Assembly (NCBI GenBank): GCA_045127595.1
Contig: JBGVQS010000031.1
Location: forward strand, 1 to 6,996
Length of the DNA: 6,996 nucleotides
DNA from: Scatosoma sp045127595
GTDB taxonomy: Bacteria; Bacillota; Clostridia; Christensenellales; Borkfalkiaceae
Direction: 5' to 3'
Each line of letters begins with the position of its first letter. The first letter of the stretch is position 1. Shown piece after piece: positions 1-5,279 of this stretch. The notes beneath the pieces were generated by a model that worked only from the letters and a program-made list of their open reading frames with translations, was not told where the DNA came from and searched no databases. The position numbers and the translations under genes are program-made.

Positions 1-7
1 TAGTTGC

Positions 8-36
8 AAAATATACATATTCAAGCAAGTAGTCAA
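8..36 (-). promoter_or_regulatory. possible promoter reading out of the window to the left
   Basis: On the minus strand there is TTGACT (plus positions 31-36) followed 17 bases later by TATTTT (8-13); a TATATT also lies at a 15-base spacing (10-15). The arrangement fits a sigma-A promoter for a gene beginning left of the window, just after the terminator that closes the preceding minus-strand genes. The -10 match is mediocre and the gene it would serve is not visible. Confidence 0.3.
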
Positions 37-88
37 ATTTCAATTTGTAGAGTTGTTAATCTTTGTGGGAAGATTTTCAAAAGTGTAG

Positions 89-119
89 CACACTATACTT
101 TCAAATGAAAGTCGTGTGT
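89..119. repeat. two-part hairpin, possible plus-strand terminator
   Basis: ACTTTCA and TGAAAGT face each other across two bases inside an outer CACAC/GTGTG pair, and TTTT follows on the plus strand. It may end a plus-strand transcript from outside the window or simply be an intergenic palindrome. The T run is short, so termination is uncertain. Confidence 0.35.
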
Positions 120-130
120 TTTGCAAAGTA

Positions 131-167
131 AAAAGAAAAGGATAGCAAAATTTTTTGCTATCCTTTT
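131..167 (-). terminator. Rho-independent terminator closing the minus-strand gene cluster
   Basis: A perfect 15-bp stem (AAAAGGATAGCAAAA at 136-150 against 153-167) has a two-base minimal loop. On the minus strand it is followed by CTTTTT, so it would end transcription coming from the DUF6809-like gene about 80 bases upstream. The stem also has a T run on the plus side, so it may work in both directions. Confidence 0.75.
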
Positions 168-245
168 ATAGTTCCTAAAAAATCCCTAATGGCAACCGCC
201 ATAATTGCCACCCTTTGCGATTGATATGTAGTTGTAAAATTTACG

Positions 246-518
246 TTACGGCAGGTCGAAATCCATCACTTGCAAGGCAAGGTGAAAACCCATTTTGAAA
301 CCGCGGGCGAACGTGTAATCCATTCTATCGCCCATACGGTTGGCGTAGTGTTCTTCCCATTTTTCAAACAGTTCTTTCTGCTTGTCGGATAAAGAAGCGT
401 ACAAAAGGTCGTATGCCTTATCTTCTTCATCAGGCGGCTGAATGTGCGAATGGGGTTTGTCGCTACGTTCTGCCTCGTTGATTTGTCCGTAATATAAAAG
501 CTCAATAATGTTTTTCAT
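246..518 (-). CDS. DUF6809-like small protein
   Basis: The 90-residue protein starts MKNIIELLYYGQINEAERS, the N-terminal pattern I recognise from the DUF6809 family of small clostridial proteins, which have no known function and occur often in phages and integrative elements. Residues about 43-62 (SLSDKQKELFEKWEEHYANR) are a charged amphipathic helix, and the C-terminal half has the FARGFKMGFHLALQVM stretch typical of the family, predicted helical. There is no signal peptide or membrane segment. An AAGGAG ribosome site (527-532) lies 8 bases before the ATG and overlaps the stop codon of the preceding gene, so the two are probably translated from one message. It is the last gene of the cluster before the terminator at 131-167. 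The family assignment comes from memory of the motif; the function is unknown. Confidence 0.75.
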   Translation of the reverse strand: MKNIIELLYYGQINEAERSDKPHSHIQPPDEEDKAYDLLYASLSDKQKELFEKWEEHYANRMGDRMDYTFARGFKMGFHLALQVMDFDLP

Positions 519-530
519 AATTTGTACTCC

Positions 531-815
531 TTATTTTTTGAAATAGAATTTTCCGTTCACTTCGATACGGTTTCCGTTGATGATAGGTTCACCCGTTTGA
601 CAGGCACGAAGAATTAACCGCGTTTCGTCGGGTTGTGCTTTCGGGATATTGCCAAACTCAAAATTTTGCTCTTTGGAAACGGCGCGGATTTTGAAGTTTT
701 TGTCAACGAGAAATGCGCTGAACTTCCAAAGCTCGTCAAACTTGCCGTAGCAGTCAACGATAGCGGATACGTTTTCTTCGGGGGAATAGGTTGCAATGCG
801 ATAATAGTTTTTCAT
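531..815 (-). CDS. small conserved-looking protein, unknown function
   Basis: Ninety-four residues beginning MKNYYRIATYSPEENVSAI. A longer reading frame extends upstream to 902, but only the ATG at 815 has a proper ribosome site (AAGGAG, 8 bases upstream), so I place the start there. That ATG shares one base with the TAA of the preceding gene (TAATG), a typical translational-coupling junction. The sequence looks like a small mixed alpha/beta domain: an N-terminal strand (YYRIATYS), a central DELWKFSAFLVDKNFKIRAV segment and a C-terminal strand pair ending in NGKFYFKK. No catalytic motif, signal peptide or membrane helix is seen. Position between a PcfJ-like gene and a DUF6809-like gene suggests a mobile-element accessory gene. 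I do not recognise the family. Confidence 0.7.
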   Translation of the reverse strand: MKNYYRIATYSPEENVSAIVDCYGKFDELWKFSAFLVDKNFKIRAVSKEQNFEFGNIPKAQPDETRLILRACQTGEPIINGNRIEVNGKFYFKK

Positions 816-1054
816 TATTTTTGCTCCTTGTAAAAGATTTGTTTTTTGATTTCGTGAAAACTCTCTATAACGAAAGCGGGGTATAAATTCAGGTTCAAGC
901 AATACGCTATATCTTCTGCGAAAGATTTTGCGAGTGGTAACGGCGGTTTGTCCGTTTCCCAGTACACGTTTTTCGTGGAATTATCCAACGACGTAACGAA
1001 TTTTGCTTGTCCTTCACTTGCAACGATAATGTAATAAAAATATTTGTTTTTCAT
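815..1054 (-). CDS. small protein, unknown function
   Basis: Seventy-nine residues beginning MKNKYFYYIIVASEGQAKF. The start is supported by AAAGGAG 8 bases upstream (1063-1069). The first third looks like a beta strand (YFYYIIVASEG), followed by VYWETDKPPLPLAKSFAEDIAYCLNLN, a turn and a helix, and a charged C-terminus. It follows the PcfJ-like gene by 18 bases and overlaps the next gene by one base (TAATG), so the three are almost certainly co-transcribed. The N-terminal strand and the length resemble the small protein encoded immediately downstream (both open MKN-Y-Y), which may mean a shared small fold, but that is a weak observation. Family not recognised. Confidence 0.65.
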   Translation of the reverse strand: MKNKYFYYIIVASEGQAKFVTSLDNSTKNVYWETDKPPLPLAKSFAEDIAYCLNLNLYPAFVIESFHEIKKQIFYKEQK

Positions 1055-1072
1055 AATATTTGCTCCTTTGCC

Positions 1073-2443
1073 TTATGCGGCGATTCTTTCTAATTGTTGA
1101 TTTGCGTGCGGTAACCACTTCTTATTAACAAACTCAATAACCTTGTCATCGGGTTTGTCGTTGTCGTAAGCGTAGCACTGCAAGATTTTCTTTTCCTTAA
1201 TGGAATATTCAAGCGTAACGAACGGCGTTTGTAAATCATCGAATTTACGAACGAAGAAGATAAGCGTTTCTTCTCTTGCCATTTTCTTGTCGTAACCCCT
1301 GTATCCAACGCAATGGGATAAAGCGTTGCCTTCCTTAACAAGCTCGGCTGGCGATTTTGCAATAAATACGGCGTAGTGGTTTTCTTCTGAAAACCCGTCC
1401 ATCGGCAAGTATTTTTCAGCGGCGCGCATAAAGTTTTTAATAAGCTCGCGTTTTTCTTTGCGTAATTGCTTTGCTTTCTCTTTTTTAGCGATACGTTCCC
1501 GTTCAAGGCGTACCGTTTCGGCTTCATCAATACGGATATCGTGCCAACGCTTAAAATCTTTCGGGAAACGGATTAAAGGATTGTTTAAGTCCAATTCAAG
1601 ATATTCGCAGGCATTGACGTAATCGTAATAAAGGGACGGTTTTATTTGCTGTTTATCAAGGTAAGCGAAAAGCTGTTTATAACCGTTTCTATTGCCCTTA
1701 CGCATTATGATTTTTACGATTTTCTTTCCGTAATAATCGTGCGAAAAGGTGCGTTTGCGTTCCTCAAAGGCTTGTACGTCTTTAATGCTTTTATTATGCT
1801 TGTACGCGTCCACGAGCGCGGTGCAGTAATACCAGCCATGCGACATATACTCGTCTTTGTTCGCCATAAGCCATTTATGGAAGGATTTATCCTTTTGCAT
1901 TATGCGTAAAATGGTTTTGGAAGTTGCGTAAAACTCTAACCCGCTTTTCAATAAATATTCAGCTTCGGGGAATTGCTCGTAAAGCCGTAAGCAACCTAAA
2001 ATATTCGTGCTTTGAAATTTATCGTAAGGACAGTATTTATATTCGGGAAAGCGTTTCAAGAAATCGAGATTAACAACGGGAGCGTAGGGATCGAAAAGCG
2101 ACGTGTCGTTTTCGTACCATACGCTATCTTCAAAGAATTTTTCTTTTTCGCTTGCGCCGACGTCGTACCAGCCGACAACGTAACCTGCAATTTGATAATA
2201 GCAAAGGTCTTTTACGTAGCTTATATTCGAGCGTAACGAGTGAACGGCAACCTGTTTGCAGTACCACTTTCTATATTTATGTCGAACGGCAACGGTAACT
2301 TTGACAAGCTCGCCTTTCCATACGGTAAGATAGGCGTAAAATCTGCTATTTCCGCAAGGCGTTTTATAGCGTTTTTTATCTGCGCGTTTGATAATAGCAA
2401 TCATATATTTGGGGATAGGTTTAATATCTTTTTGGGTAATCAT
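1073..2443 (-). CDS. PcfJ-like protein
   Basis: The 456-residue protein carries the PcfJ-family signature in its last 90 residues: ALSHCVGYRGYDKKM (374-388, His377-Cys378-Val379-Gly380), LIFFVRK (404-410), PFVTLEYS (417-424), ILQCYAYDNDKPD (430-442) and a Trp-containing final helix (IEFVNKKWLPHA). PcfJ is named from the conjugative plasmid pCF10; homologues are common in plasmids, phages and ICEs, and the molecular function is not established to my knowledge. The N-terminal 300 residues are Tyr-, Lys- and Trp-rich and predicted mostly helical. Residues 307-345 are a highly charged coiled-coil-like helix (many Arg, Lys and Glu). The start has GAGGAGG inside the end of the upstream gene and lies only one base after its stop (TAA-G-ATG), so translation is coupled. 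No signal peptide. Adjacency to a PcfK-like gene mirrors the pcfJ-pcfK association. Confidence 0.88.
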   Translation of the reverse strand: MITQKDIKPIPKYMIAIIKRADKKRYKTPCGNSRFYAYLTVWKGELVKVTVAVRHKYRKWYCKQVAVHSLRSNISYVKDLCYYQIAGYVVGWYDVGASEKEKFFEDSVWYENDTSLFDPYAPVVNLDFLKRFPEYKYCPYDKFQSTNILGCLRLYEQFPEAEYLLKSGLEFYATSKTILRIMQKDKSFHKWLMANKDEYMSHGWYYCTALVDAYKHNKSIKDVQAFEERKRTFSHDYYGKKIVKIIMRKGNRNGYKQLFAYLDKQQIKPSLYYDYVNACEYLELDLNNPLIRFPKDFKRWHDIRIDEAETVRLERERIAKKEKAKQLRKEKRELIKNFMRAAEKYLPMDGFSEENHYAVFIAKSPAELVKEGNALSHCVGYRGYDKKMAREETLIFFVRKFDDLQTPFVTLEYSIKEKKILQCYAYDNDKPDDKVIEFVNKKWLPHANQQLERIAA

Positions 2444-2444
2444 C

Positions 2445-3416
2445 TTAAATGTCCTCCTCGTGGATAGTCAGTTCATCACCGAAAATTTCAATGAGTTTGC
2501 AAAGCGCGGACGATTCAAACGCTTTCGTGCGTTCTTTCATATCGGTAAACTCGCTTTCGTCCGTTTCATCTATTTCAACGGCTTTGGGTTCTTCTTTTGC
2601 TACGCGGTAAAGCGTTGCTTCGTTGCTTTCCACAACGACAAGCTGGCGTTTCTCGGCAATCTTCTTGAAATAATTATCCGAAGCGTGGTACGGAAAACCG
2701 ACCATCGGCACGCGTTCTTCAAGTCCGCAATCGCGCCCTGTTAAGGTAAGTTTAAGTTCGTTTGCAAGCATTACCGCGTTATCCCCGAACACTTCAAAAA
2801 AATCCCCAAGCCGGTAAGCAATTACCGCCTGGGGATATTGTCTTTGAAAGCCTATATATTTTTGATACAATGGGGAAAGCTGTTGAAAAGGTACGGTTTT
2901 CTTTTCTTTGACGGGTTCTAAAATTTCGCCCGTTTCCGTGTCGATTTTCATATCCGTTTCAGCTTCTTCATCGGGCGTTTCGTCAACCGTTTCTTCGTCG
3001 GATTTATTGTCGTCGTTTTCCATTAAGTCAAAGAGTGTGATTTGCGCTTTCTTCGGCTTCGGTTTTTCTTGAATGACGGGGGCAGGTACGGGTTTATACA
3101 CGGGTTTCGGTAGTTCATACTTCGTACCGTCTTCGTTATAAAGCGTGCCTTCGATTTCGTTTTCTTCAAAGTAATGTACCGCCCAACCGAACACGGTTTC
3201 GTTTTCCGTGTAGTCGTCGCCGTTCTCGTGGGCTTTTTTACACGCATAAGCCCAAAAGCCGTCCAAGTCTTTCTTGTTGATAAGCGTTTTTCCGTCTTTC
3301 TCAATTCGCACGCCGTTGTTGATTTTTTCAGCGAGAACCTCGCTTGCGTTCTGCTCCAAATACTCTTTTATACGTTTTTGAGAGCCGTTTTTTGTTTCAA
3401 GATTTAATGCAATCAT
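2445..3416 (-). CDS. PcfK/AcrIIA9-like domain fused to a MutS domain I
   Basis: This is a 323-residue composite protein. Residues about 11-102 match the PcfK-like family as I remember it, including the part annotated as AcrIIA9-family Cas9 inhibitors: KRIKEYLEQNASEVLAEKIN, then VFGWAVHYFEENEIEGTLYN. A Pro/Lys linker (102-123) leads to QITLF (125-129), which resembles a beta-clamp binding motif, then a very acidic stretch (133-172). Residues about 181-265 match the N-terminal mismatch-recognition domain of MutS: YRLGDFFEVFGDNA, with the Phe-x-Glu motif kept as Phe206-Phe207-Glu208, and VPMVGFPYHASDNY. The MutS connector, clamp, ATPase and dimerisation domains are all missing, so it cannot be a full repair enzyme. 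An upstream ATG at 3443 exists, but AAAGGAG 7 bases before 3416 supports the shorter start. It is followed one base later by the PcfJ-like gene. Cas9 inhibition is a possibility from the family, not shown here. Confidence 0.85.
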   Translation of the reverse strand: MIALNLETKNGSQKRIKEYLEQNASEVLAEKINNGVRIEKDGKTLINKKDLDGFWAYACKKAHENGDDYTENETVFGWAVHYFEENEIEGTLYNEDGTKYELPKPVYKPVPAPVIQEKPKPKKAQITLFDLMENDDNKSDEETVDETPDEEAETDMKIDTETGEILEPVKEKKTVPFQQLSPLYQKYIGFQRQYPQAVIAYRLGDFFEVFGDNAVMLANELKLTLTGRDCGLEERVPMVGFPYHASDNYFKKIAEKRQLVVVESNEATLYRVAKEEPKAVEIDETDESEFTDMKERTKAFESSALCKLIEIFGDELTIHEEDI

Positions 3417-3429
3417 TGTCTTGCTCCTT

Positions 3430-3987
3430 TTAATAAATTTCAATCAAGCCTTCGCTGTATTCGTGGACGTAATAATCACCGAGATATTTGCCGTAGGCTT
3501 CAAAGTCGAAAAAGTCTTGCAGGTTTTCGGGGATTTCTCTATCGTAACCGCACGAGGAAAACATTTCCCGTCCGTAGTCGTCCCAATCGTAGCCCTTGTA
3601 AATGTTGATATCGTCGTCCCAATTTTCGCCACGCTCTTTTACGCGTTCTTCAAAATCGGAAAAGCATCGTATTTCCAAATACGCTTGCATTACGTCGAAT
3701 TTATAATCTTTATCCAAAACGCCGCTTTCCTTTAAGATATTGAAAAGCCGTTCGGGGTGCATATAATCCCAATTCGTCGAGCTATCTTCAATGCCTTCAA
3801 TGTCTTGGATAAACAGTTCTTCGTCGATACCGTCAAGCTCAAAGCCTTGCTTTTTAAGTTCTTCTTCGATTTCTTCCCAATCGTAATAATCGGAAAGGTC
3901 AAGCCATTTTGAACCGAGTGCGCGTTCGTTACATTCGTTATACGAACCCCAAGAACCAATAACAATAGAAACAGTGTTGTTTTTCAT
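3430..3987 (-). CDS. ardA: ArdA-type antirestriction protein
   Basis: The 185-residue protein has the ArdA pattern: an N-terminal strand and turn with GSWGSYNECNERALGSKWLD (the family's YN...GKWLDL block), LSDYYDWEEIEEELKK, and ELFIQDIEGIE where ArdA proteins have a D-Y-E-like motif. The C-terminal block YGREMFSSCGYDREIPENL is followed by a DFEAYGKYL segment. It is strongly acidic throughout, as expected of a DNA mimic. ArdA proteins imitate bent B-form DNA and block type I restriction-modification enzymes, protecting newly entered conjugative DNA. The length agrees with the family (about 160-190). The chosen ATG has AAGGAGG 8 bases upstream; an upstream in-frame ATG at 4011 has no comparable site and would run into the preceding gene. 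Next downstream, after 13 bases, is the PcfK/AcrIIA9-like composite gene. Confidence 0.88.
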   Translation of the reverse strand: MKNNTVSIVIGSWGSYNECNERALGSKWLDLSDYYDWEEIEEELKKQGFELDGIDEELFIQDIEGIEDSSTNWDYMHPERLFNILKESGVLDKDYKFDVMQAYLEIRCFSDFEERVKERGENWDDDINIYKGYDWDDYGREMFSSCGYDREIPENLQDFFDFEAYGKYLGDYYVHEYSEGLIEIY

Positions 3988-4003
3988 ATATTGTTCCTCC
4001 TTT

Positions 4004-4237
4004 TTATGCAATACAACAATGGTCGAATATCTTTCTGCGTAAGGTTTGATATTCGTAGTAGTCGTCCACGGTTACGTGTACTTCGTTGTAATTAAAATCC
4101 ACGTCGTAGGACAGGTTTACACAAAGGAATTTTTCAAGAAATTCCAAAGTTTTCACGACCTCAAAGATGTCGTCTGGGTTGAGAACAGTAACGATTAAAT
4201 TGCCTAATTCTCCGTTAGAAATGAAATCAATTTTCAT
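4004..4237 (-). CDS. small protein, unknown function, first gene of the ardA unit
   Basis: Seventy-seven residues beginning MKIDFISNGELGNLIVTVLN. AAGGAG lies 8 bases before the ATG. The sequence suggests a compact alternating fold: strand (MKIDFIS), strand (LIVTVLN), helix (DDIFEVVKTLEFLEKFL), strand (NLSYDVDFN), strand (EVHVTVDDY) and a final helix ending in two cysteines (CCIA). It ends 16 bases before the ardA start and the ardA ribosome site begins right after its stop, so the two are probably one message. It is the first gene downstream of the long inverted repeat at 4251-4498 and the terminator at 4387-4412, so it is likely the leading gene of a separate transcript. Family not recognised. 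Confidence 0.7.
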   Translation of the reverse strand: MKIDFISNGELGNLIVTVLNPDDIFEVVKTLEFLEKFLCVNLSYDVDFNYNEVHVTVDDYYEYQTLRRKIFDHCCIA

Positions 4238-4360
4238 AAGTGAAACTCCTTATATATTTTTATTTTCCCTTTCGGGCAAGGGCGAAAAGTGCATAGGAAA
4301 AAGAGGTAGGCAGGTATGCGTCGAGCGTGTTTTCCGAAAGTCAACGATAAGGGAAACGCA

Positions 4361-4378
4361 GGACAAAATTTTTTGTCC
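4361..4378. repeat. perfect 8-bp hairpin inside the inverted-repeat arm
   Basis: GGACAAAA and TTTTGTCC are separated by two bases. The AT half belongs to a block shared with the right arm of the larger inverted repeat; the GGAC/GTCC closure is found only in the left arm. Confidence 0.6.
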
Positions 4379-4386
4379 GTAAAAAC

Positions 4387-4412
4387 AAAAAAAGCCGAGC
4401 TGTAAGCCCGGC
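4387..4412 (-). terminator. Rho-independent terminator after the first two small genes
   Basis: On the minus strand GCCGGGC, loop TTACA, GCTCGGC (one G-U pair) is followed by seven T. It lies about 95 bases after the stop of the gene at 4747-4508, so it would end that transcript and separate it from the ardA unit, or make ardA expression depend on read-through or a promoter in the 4240-4380 leader. Confidence 0.8.
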
Positions 4413-4507
4413 AATTTCATTCAGTTGCAAAAAATTTTTCCCGTTGACGTTCGGATTTTTCCTATGCGACGCTACGCCCTCGAAAGGAAAAATATATATG
4501 CTTCGTA

Positions 4508-4747
4508 TCAGAAAGGAATTTCGTCCCAAATTCCTGCCTCGTATTCTTGTTTCGTAATCGGTCTTATTTCCCAAAATGGGTTGACGATAGGTATTCCCGT
4601 TTCCCGTTCGCGTTGCGGATATTTACGGTAATGCTCCAACGAGAACAACGCCTGCTTATAAGTATAGGTCATAAAGTAACGGGTAAAAAGACGGCCACCG
4701 TTTTCACGGTAGCCGATCTTGTAGCCGTAGCGATTATTTCTTTTCAT
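4508..4747 (-). CDS. small conserved mobile-element protein, unknown function
   Basis: Seventy-nine residues beginning MKRNNRYGYKIGYRENGG. The frame is open further upstream to 4786, but AAAGGAG stands 7 bases before the ATG at 4747, so this start is chosen. Its reading frame overlaps the end of the preceding gene by 14 bases, suggesting coupled translation. The protein is basic and aromatic, with LFTRYFMTYTYKQALFSLEHY followed by YPQRERETGIPIVNP and a WEIRPITKQEYEAGIWDEIPF ending. I recall this last pattern (NP-WEI-PIT-x-E-x-x-AGIW-x-E-x-PF) from small hypothetical proteins in clostridial integrative elements and phages; no function is known to me. No signal or membrane segment. The transcript probably ends at the hairpin at 4387-4412. 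Confidence 0.72.
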   Translation of the reverse strand: MKRNNRYGYKIGYRENGGRLFTRYFMTYTYKQALFSLEHYRKYPQRERETGIPIVNPFWEIRPITKQEYEAGIWDEIPF

Positions 4748-5018
4748 TGTTTCGCTCCTTTTCCCAATAGGCAATATGGTTTTCAAACTTGCCTTTGAGA
4801 TAATCTATTTCGTTGATACAACGGGTGTAAAGGTCGATTTTCGCCGTGGCGTAATCGTCTATATAATGCCCGTAATAATACGCTCCGTTTGCGTAATTCC
4901 ACGTAACGTATTTTTCTTCCGTTTCGTGCTTGCCTAAAACGTATTCGTCTTCACCGATAATTACGCTTTGAATGATAACGTAGTGTGCATTTTTTCTTTC
5001 GTTTTCAGTTGTTTTCAT
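4734..5018 (-). CDS. small mobile-element protein, unknown function, first gene of the cluster
   Basis: Ninety-four residues beginning MKTTENERKNAHYVIIQSVI. An open frame continues upstream to 5105, but GGAGG 8 bases before the ATG at 5018 supports the shorter protein, and the extension would run through a terminator hairpin. The core YVIIQSVIIGEDEYVLGKHE then YVTWNYANGAYYYGHYIDD looks like two beta hairpins rich in aromatics, followed by a charged helix from about residue 60 to the end (DLYTRCINEIDYLKGKFENHIAYWEKERN). I recall similar short proteins (Q-S-V, F-V-L-G, V-T-W, GHY) in clostridial ICEs, with no assigned function. It overlaps the next gene by 14 bases. No convincing sigma-A promoter is visible in the AT-rich leader at 5019-5075. 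Confidence 0.72.
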   Translation of the reverse strand: MKTTENERKNAHYVIIQSVIIGEDEYVLGKHETEEKYVTWNYANGAYYYGHYIDDYATAKIDLYTRCINEIDYLKGKFENHIAYWEKERNNEKK

Positions 5019-5070
5019 TTTGTATTCCTCCAAGTATTTGATTGCTTTTATAATATAAATGTGGTAAAAT

Positions 5071-5115
5071 AATAAAAACCCCGTTCGCAAGGACATAAAG
5101 CCCAAGCAAACGGAG
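5071..5115 (-). terminator. terminator or attenuator upstream of the first cluster gene
   Basis: On the minus strand a 10-bp stem (plus positions 5106-5115 pairing with 5079-5088, two G-U pairs) continues past a TT/TT internal loop into a short GG/CC helix and is followed by TTTTTATTATTTT. It lies 53 bases before the start at 5018. No gene clearly ends here, so it may be an attenuator in the leader of the cluster or insulation from transcripts entering from the right. Confidence 0.65.
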
Positions 5116-5194
5116 CATATTTCGATTTTATTCGGATATTGAAAAGACGGCTTTTAAGTAATTCGGGGCGATAAAAAGGTTCGGATTTGTTACC

Positions 5195-5207
5195 TTCATC
5201 GGCACCA
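5195..5207 (+). other. tRNA 3'-end-like fragment (possible attachment-site remnant)
   Basis: TTCATCGGCACCA has the form of a tRNA 3' end: CATCGGC as the 3' half of an acceptor stem, discriminator A, then CCA. A strong plus-strand terminator follows 8 bases later, the usual arrangement after a tRNA gene. The T-arm and the matching 5' acceptor half (GCCGATG) are absent upstream, so this is not a complete tRNA. Integrative elements often insert at such sites. Confidence 0.3.
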
Positions 5208-5277
5208 AACAAATAAGCACCCTTTGTGGGTGCTTTTTTGTTTGACTGTTACCGTCTTTCTCGACAGGAATTGAGGG
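5206..5277 (+). repeat. 72-bp direct repeat, copy A
   Basis: This segment, from CAAACAAATAAGCACCC to GACAGGAATTGAGGG, recurs at 5735-5806 with three substitutions in 72 bases. It contains a plus-strand terminator in its first half; the second half (GACTGTTACCGTCTTTCTCG) has no recognised function but is fully conserved between the copies. Confidence 0.9.
5216..5239 (+). terminator. plus-strand terminator in repeat copy A
   Basis: AGCACCC, loop TTTGT, GGGTGCT, then a run of six T starting at the last stem base. No plus-strand gene is seen upstream except the tRNA-3'-end-like fragment at 5195-5207. Confidence 0.75.
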
Positions 5278-5279
5278 TG

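Larger units (their letters stand above)
4251..4498. repeat. long imperfect inverted repeat in the leader of the ardA unit
   Basis: The left arm (4251-4375) and right arm (4428-4498) match as inverted repeats in seven collinear blocks: TATATATTTTT (4251-4261 / 4488-4498), CCTTTCG (4268-4274 / 4481-4487), AGGGCG (4279-4284 / 4475-4480), GCATAGGAAAAA (4291-4302 / 4456-4467), CCGAANGTCAACG (4334-4346 / 4442-4454), GGGAAA (4351-4356 / 4437-4442) and AAAATTTTTTG (4365-4375 / 4429-4439). The left arm carries extra bases, the longest insert being about 31 at 4303-4333. The apex (4376-4427) holds a terminator hairpin. Each arm contains TTGAC, read on the minus strand in the left arm and on the plus strand in the right arm. 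Its role is unknown; a promoter, single-strand origin or protein-binding site are all possible. Confidence 0.8.

Noticed and set aside
2445..3416. A complete MutS mismatch-repair gene.
   Set aside because: Only the first domain of MutS is present; no Walker motifs or later domains exist in the 323 residues.
3417..3443. A longer start for the PcfK/AcrIIA9-MutS protein (nine more residues).
   Set aside because: The extension would include the ribosome site of the ATG at 3416 and has none of its own, and it overlaps the end of ardA.
4334..4346. A standard sigma-A promoter for the ardA unit using the TTGAC in the left arm.
   Set aside because: No TATAAT-like box is found 16-18 bases downstream; the box is reported only as part of the inverted repeat.
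5128..5199. A 23-codon minus-strand frame starting with ATG and hydrophobic in the middle, ahead of the hairpin at 5071-5115.
   Set aside because: No ribosome site at a sensible distance, and its start overlaps the tRNA-3'-end-like fragment; kept only as a remark on possible attenuation.
5130..5207. A complete tRNA gene ending in CCA at 5207.
   Set aside because: No T-arm, anticodon arm or matching 5' acceptor strand can be found upstream.
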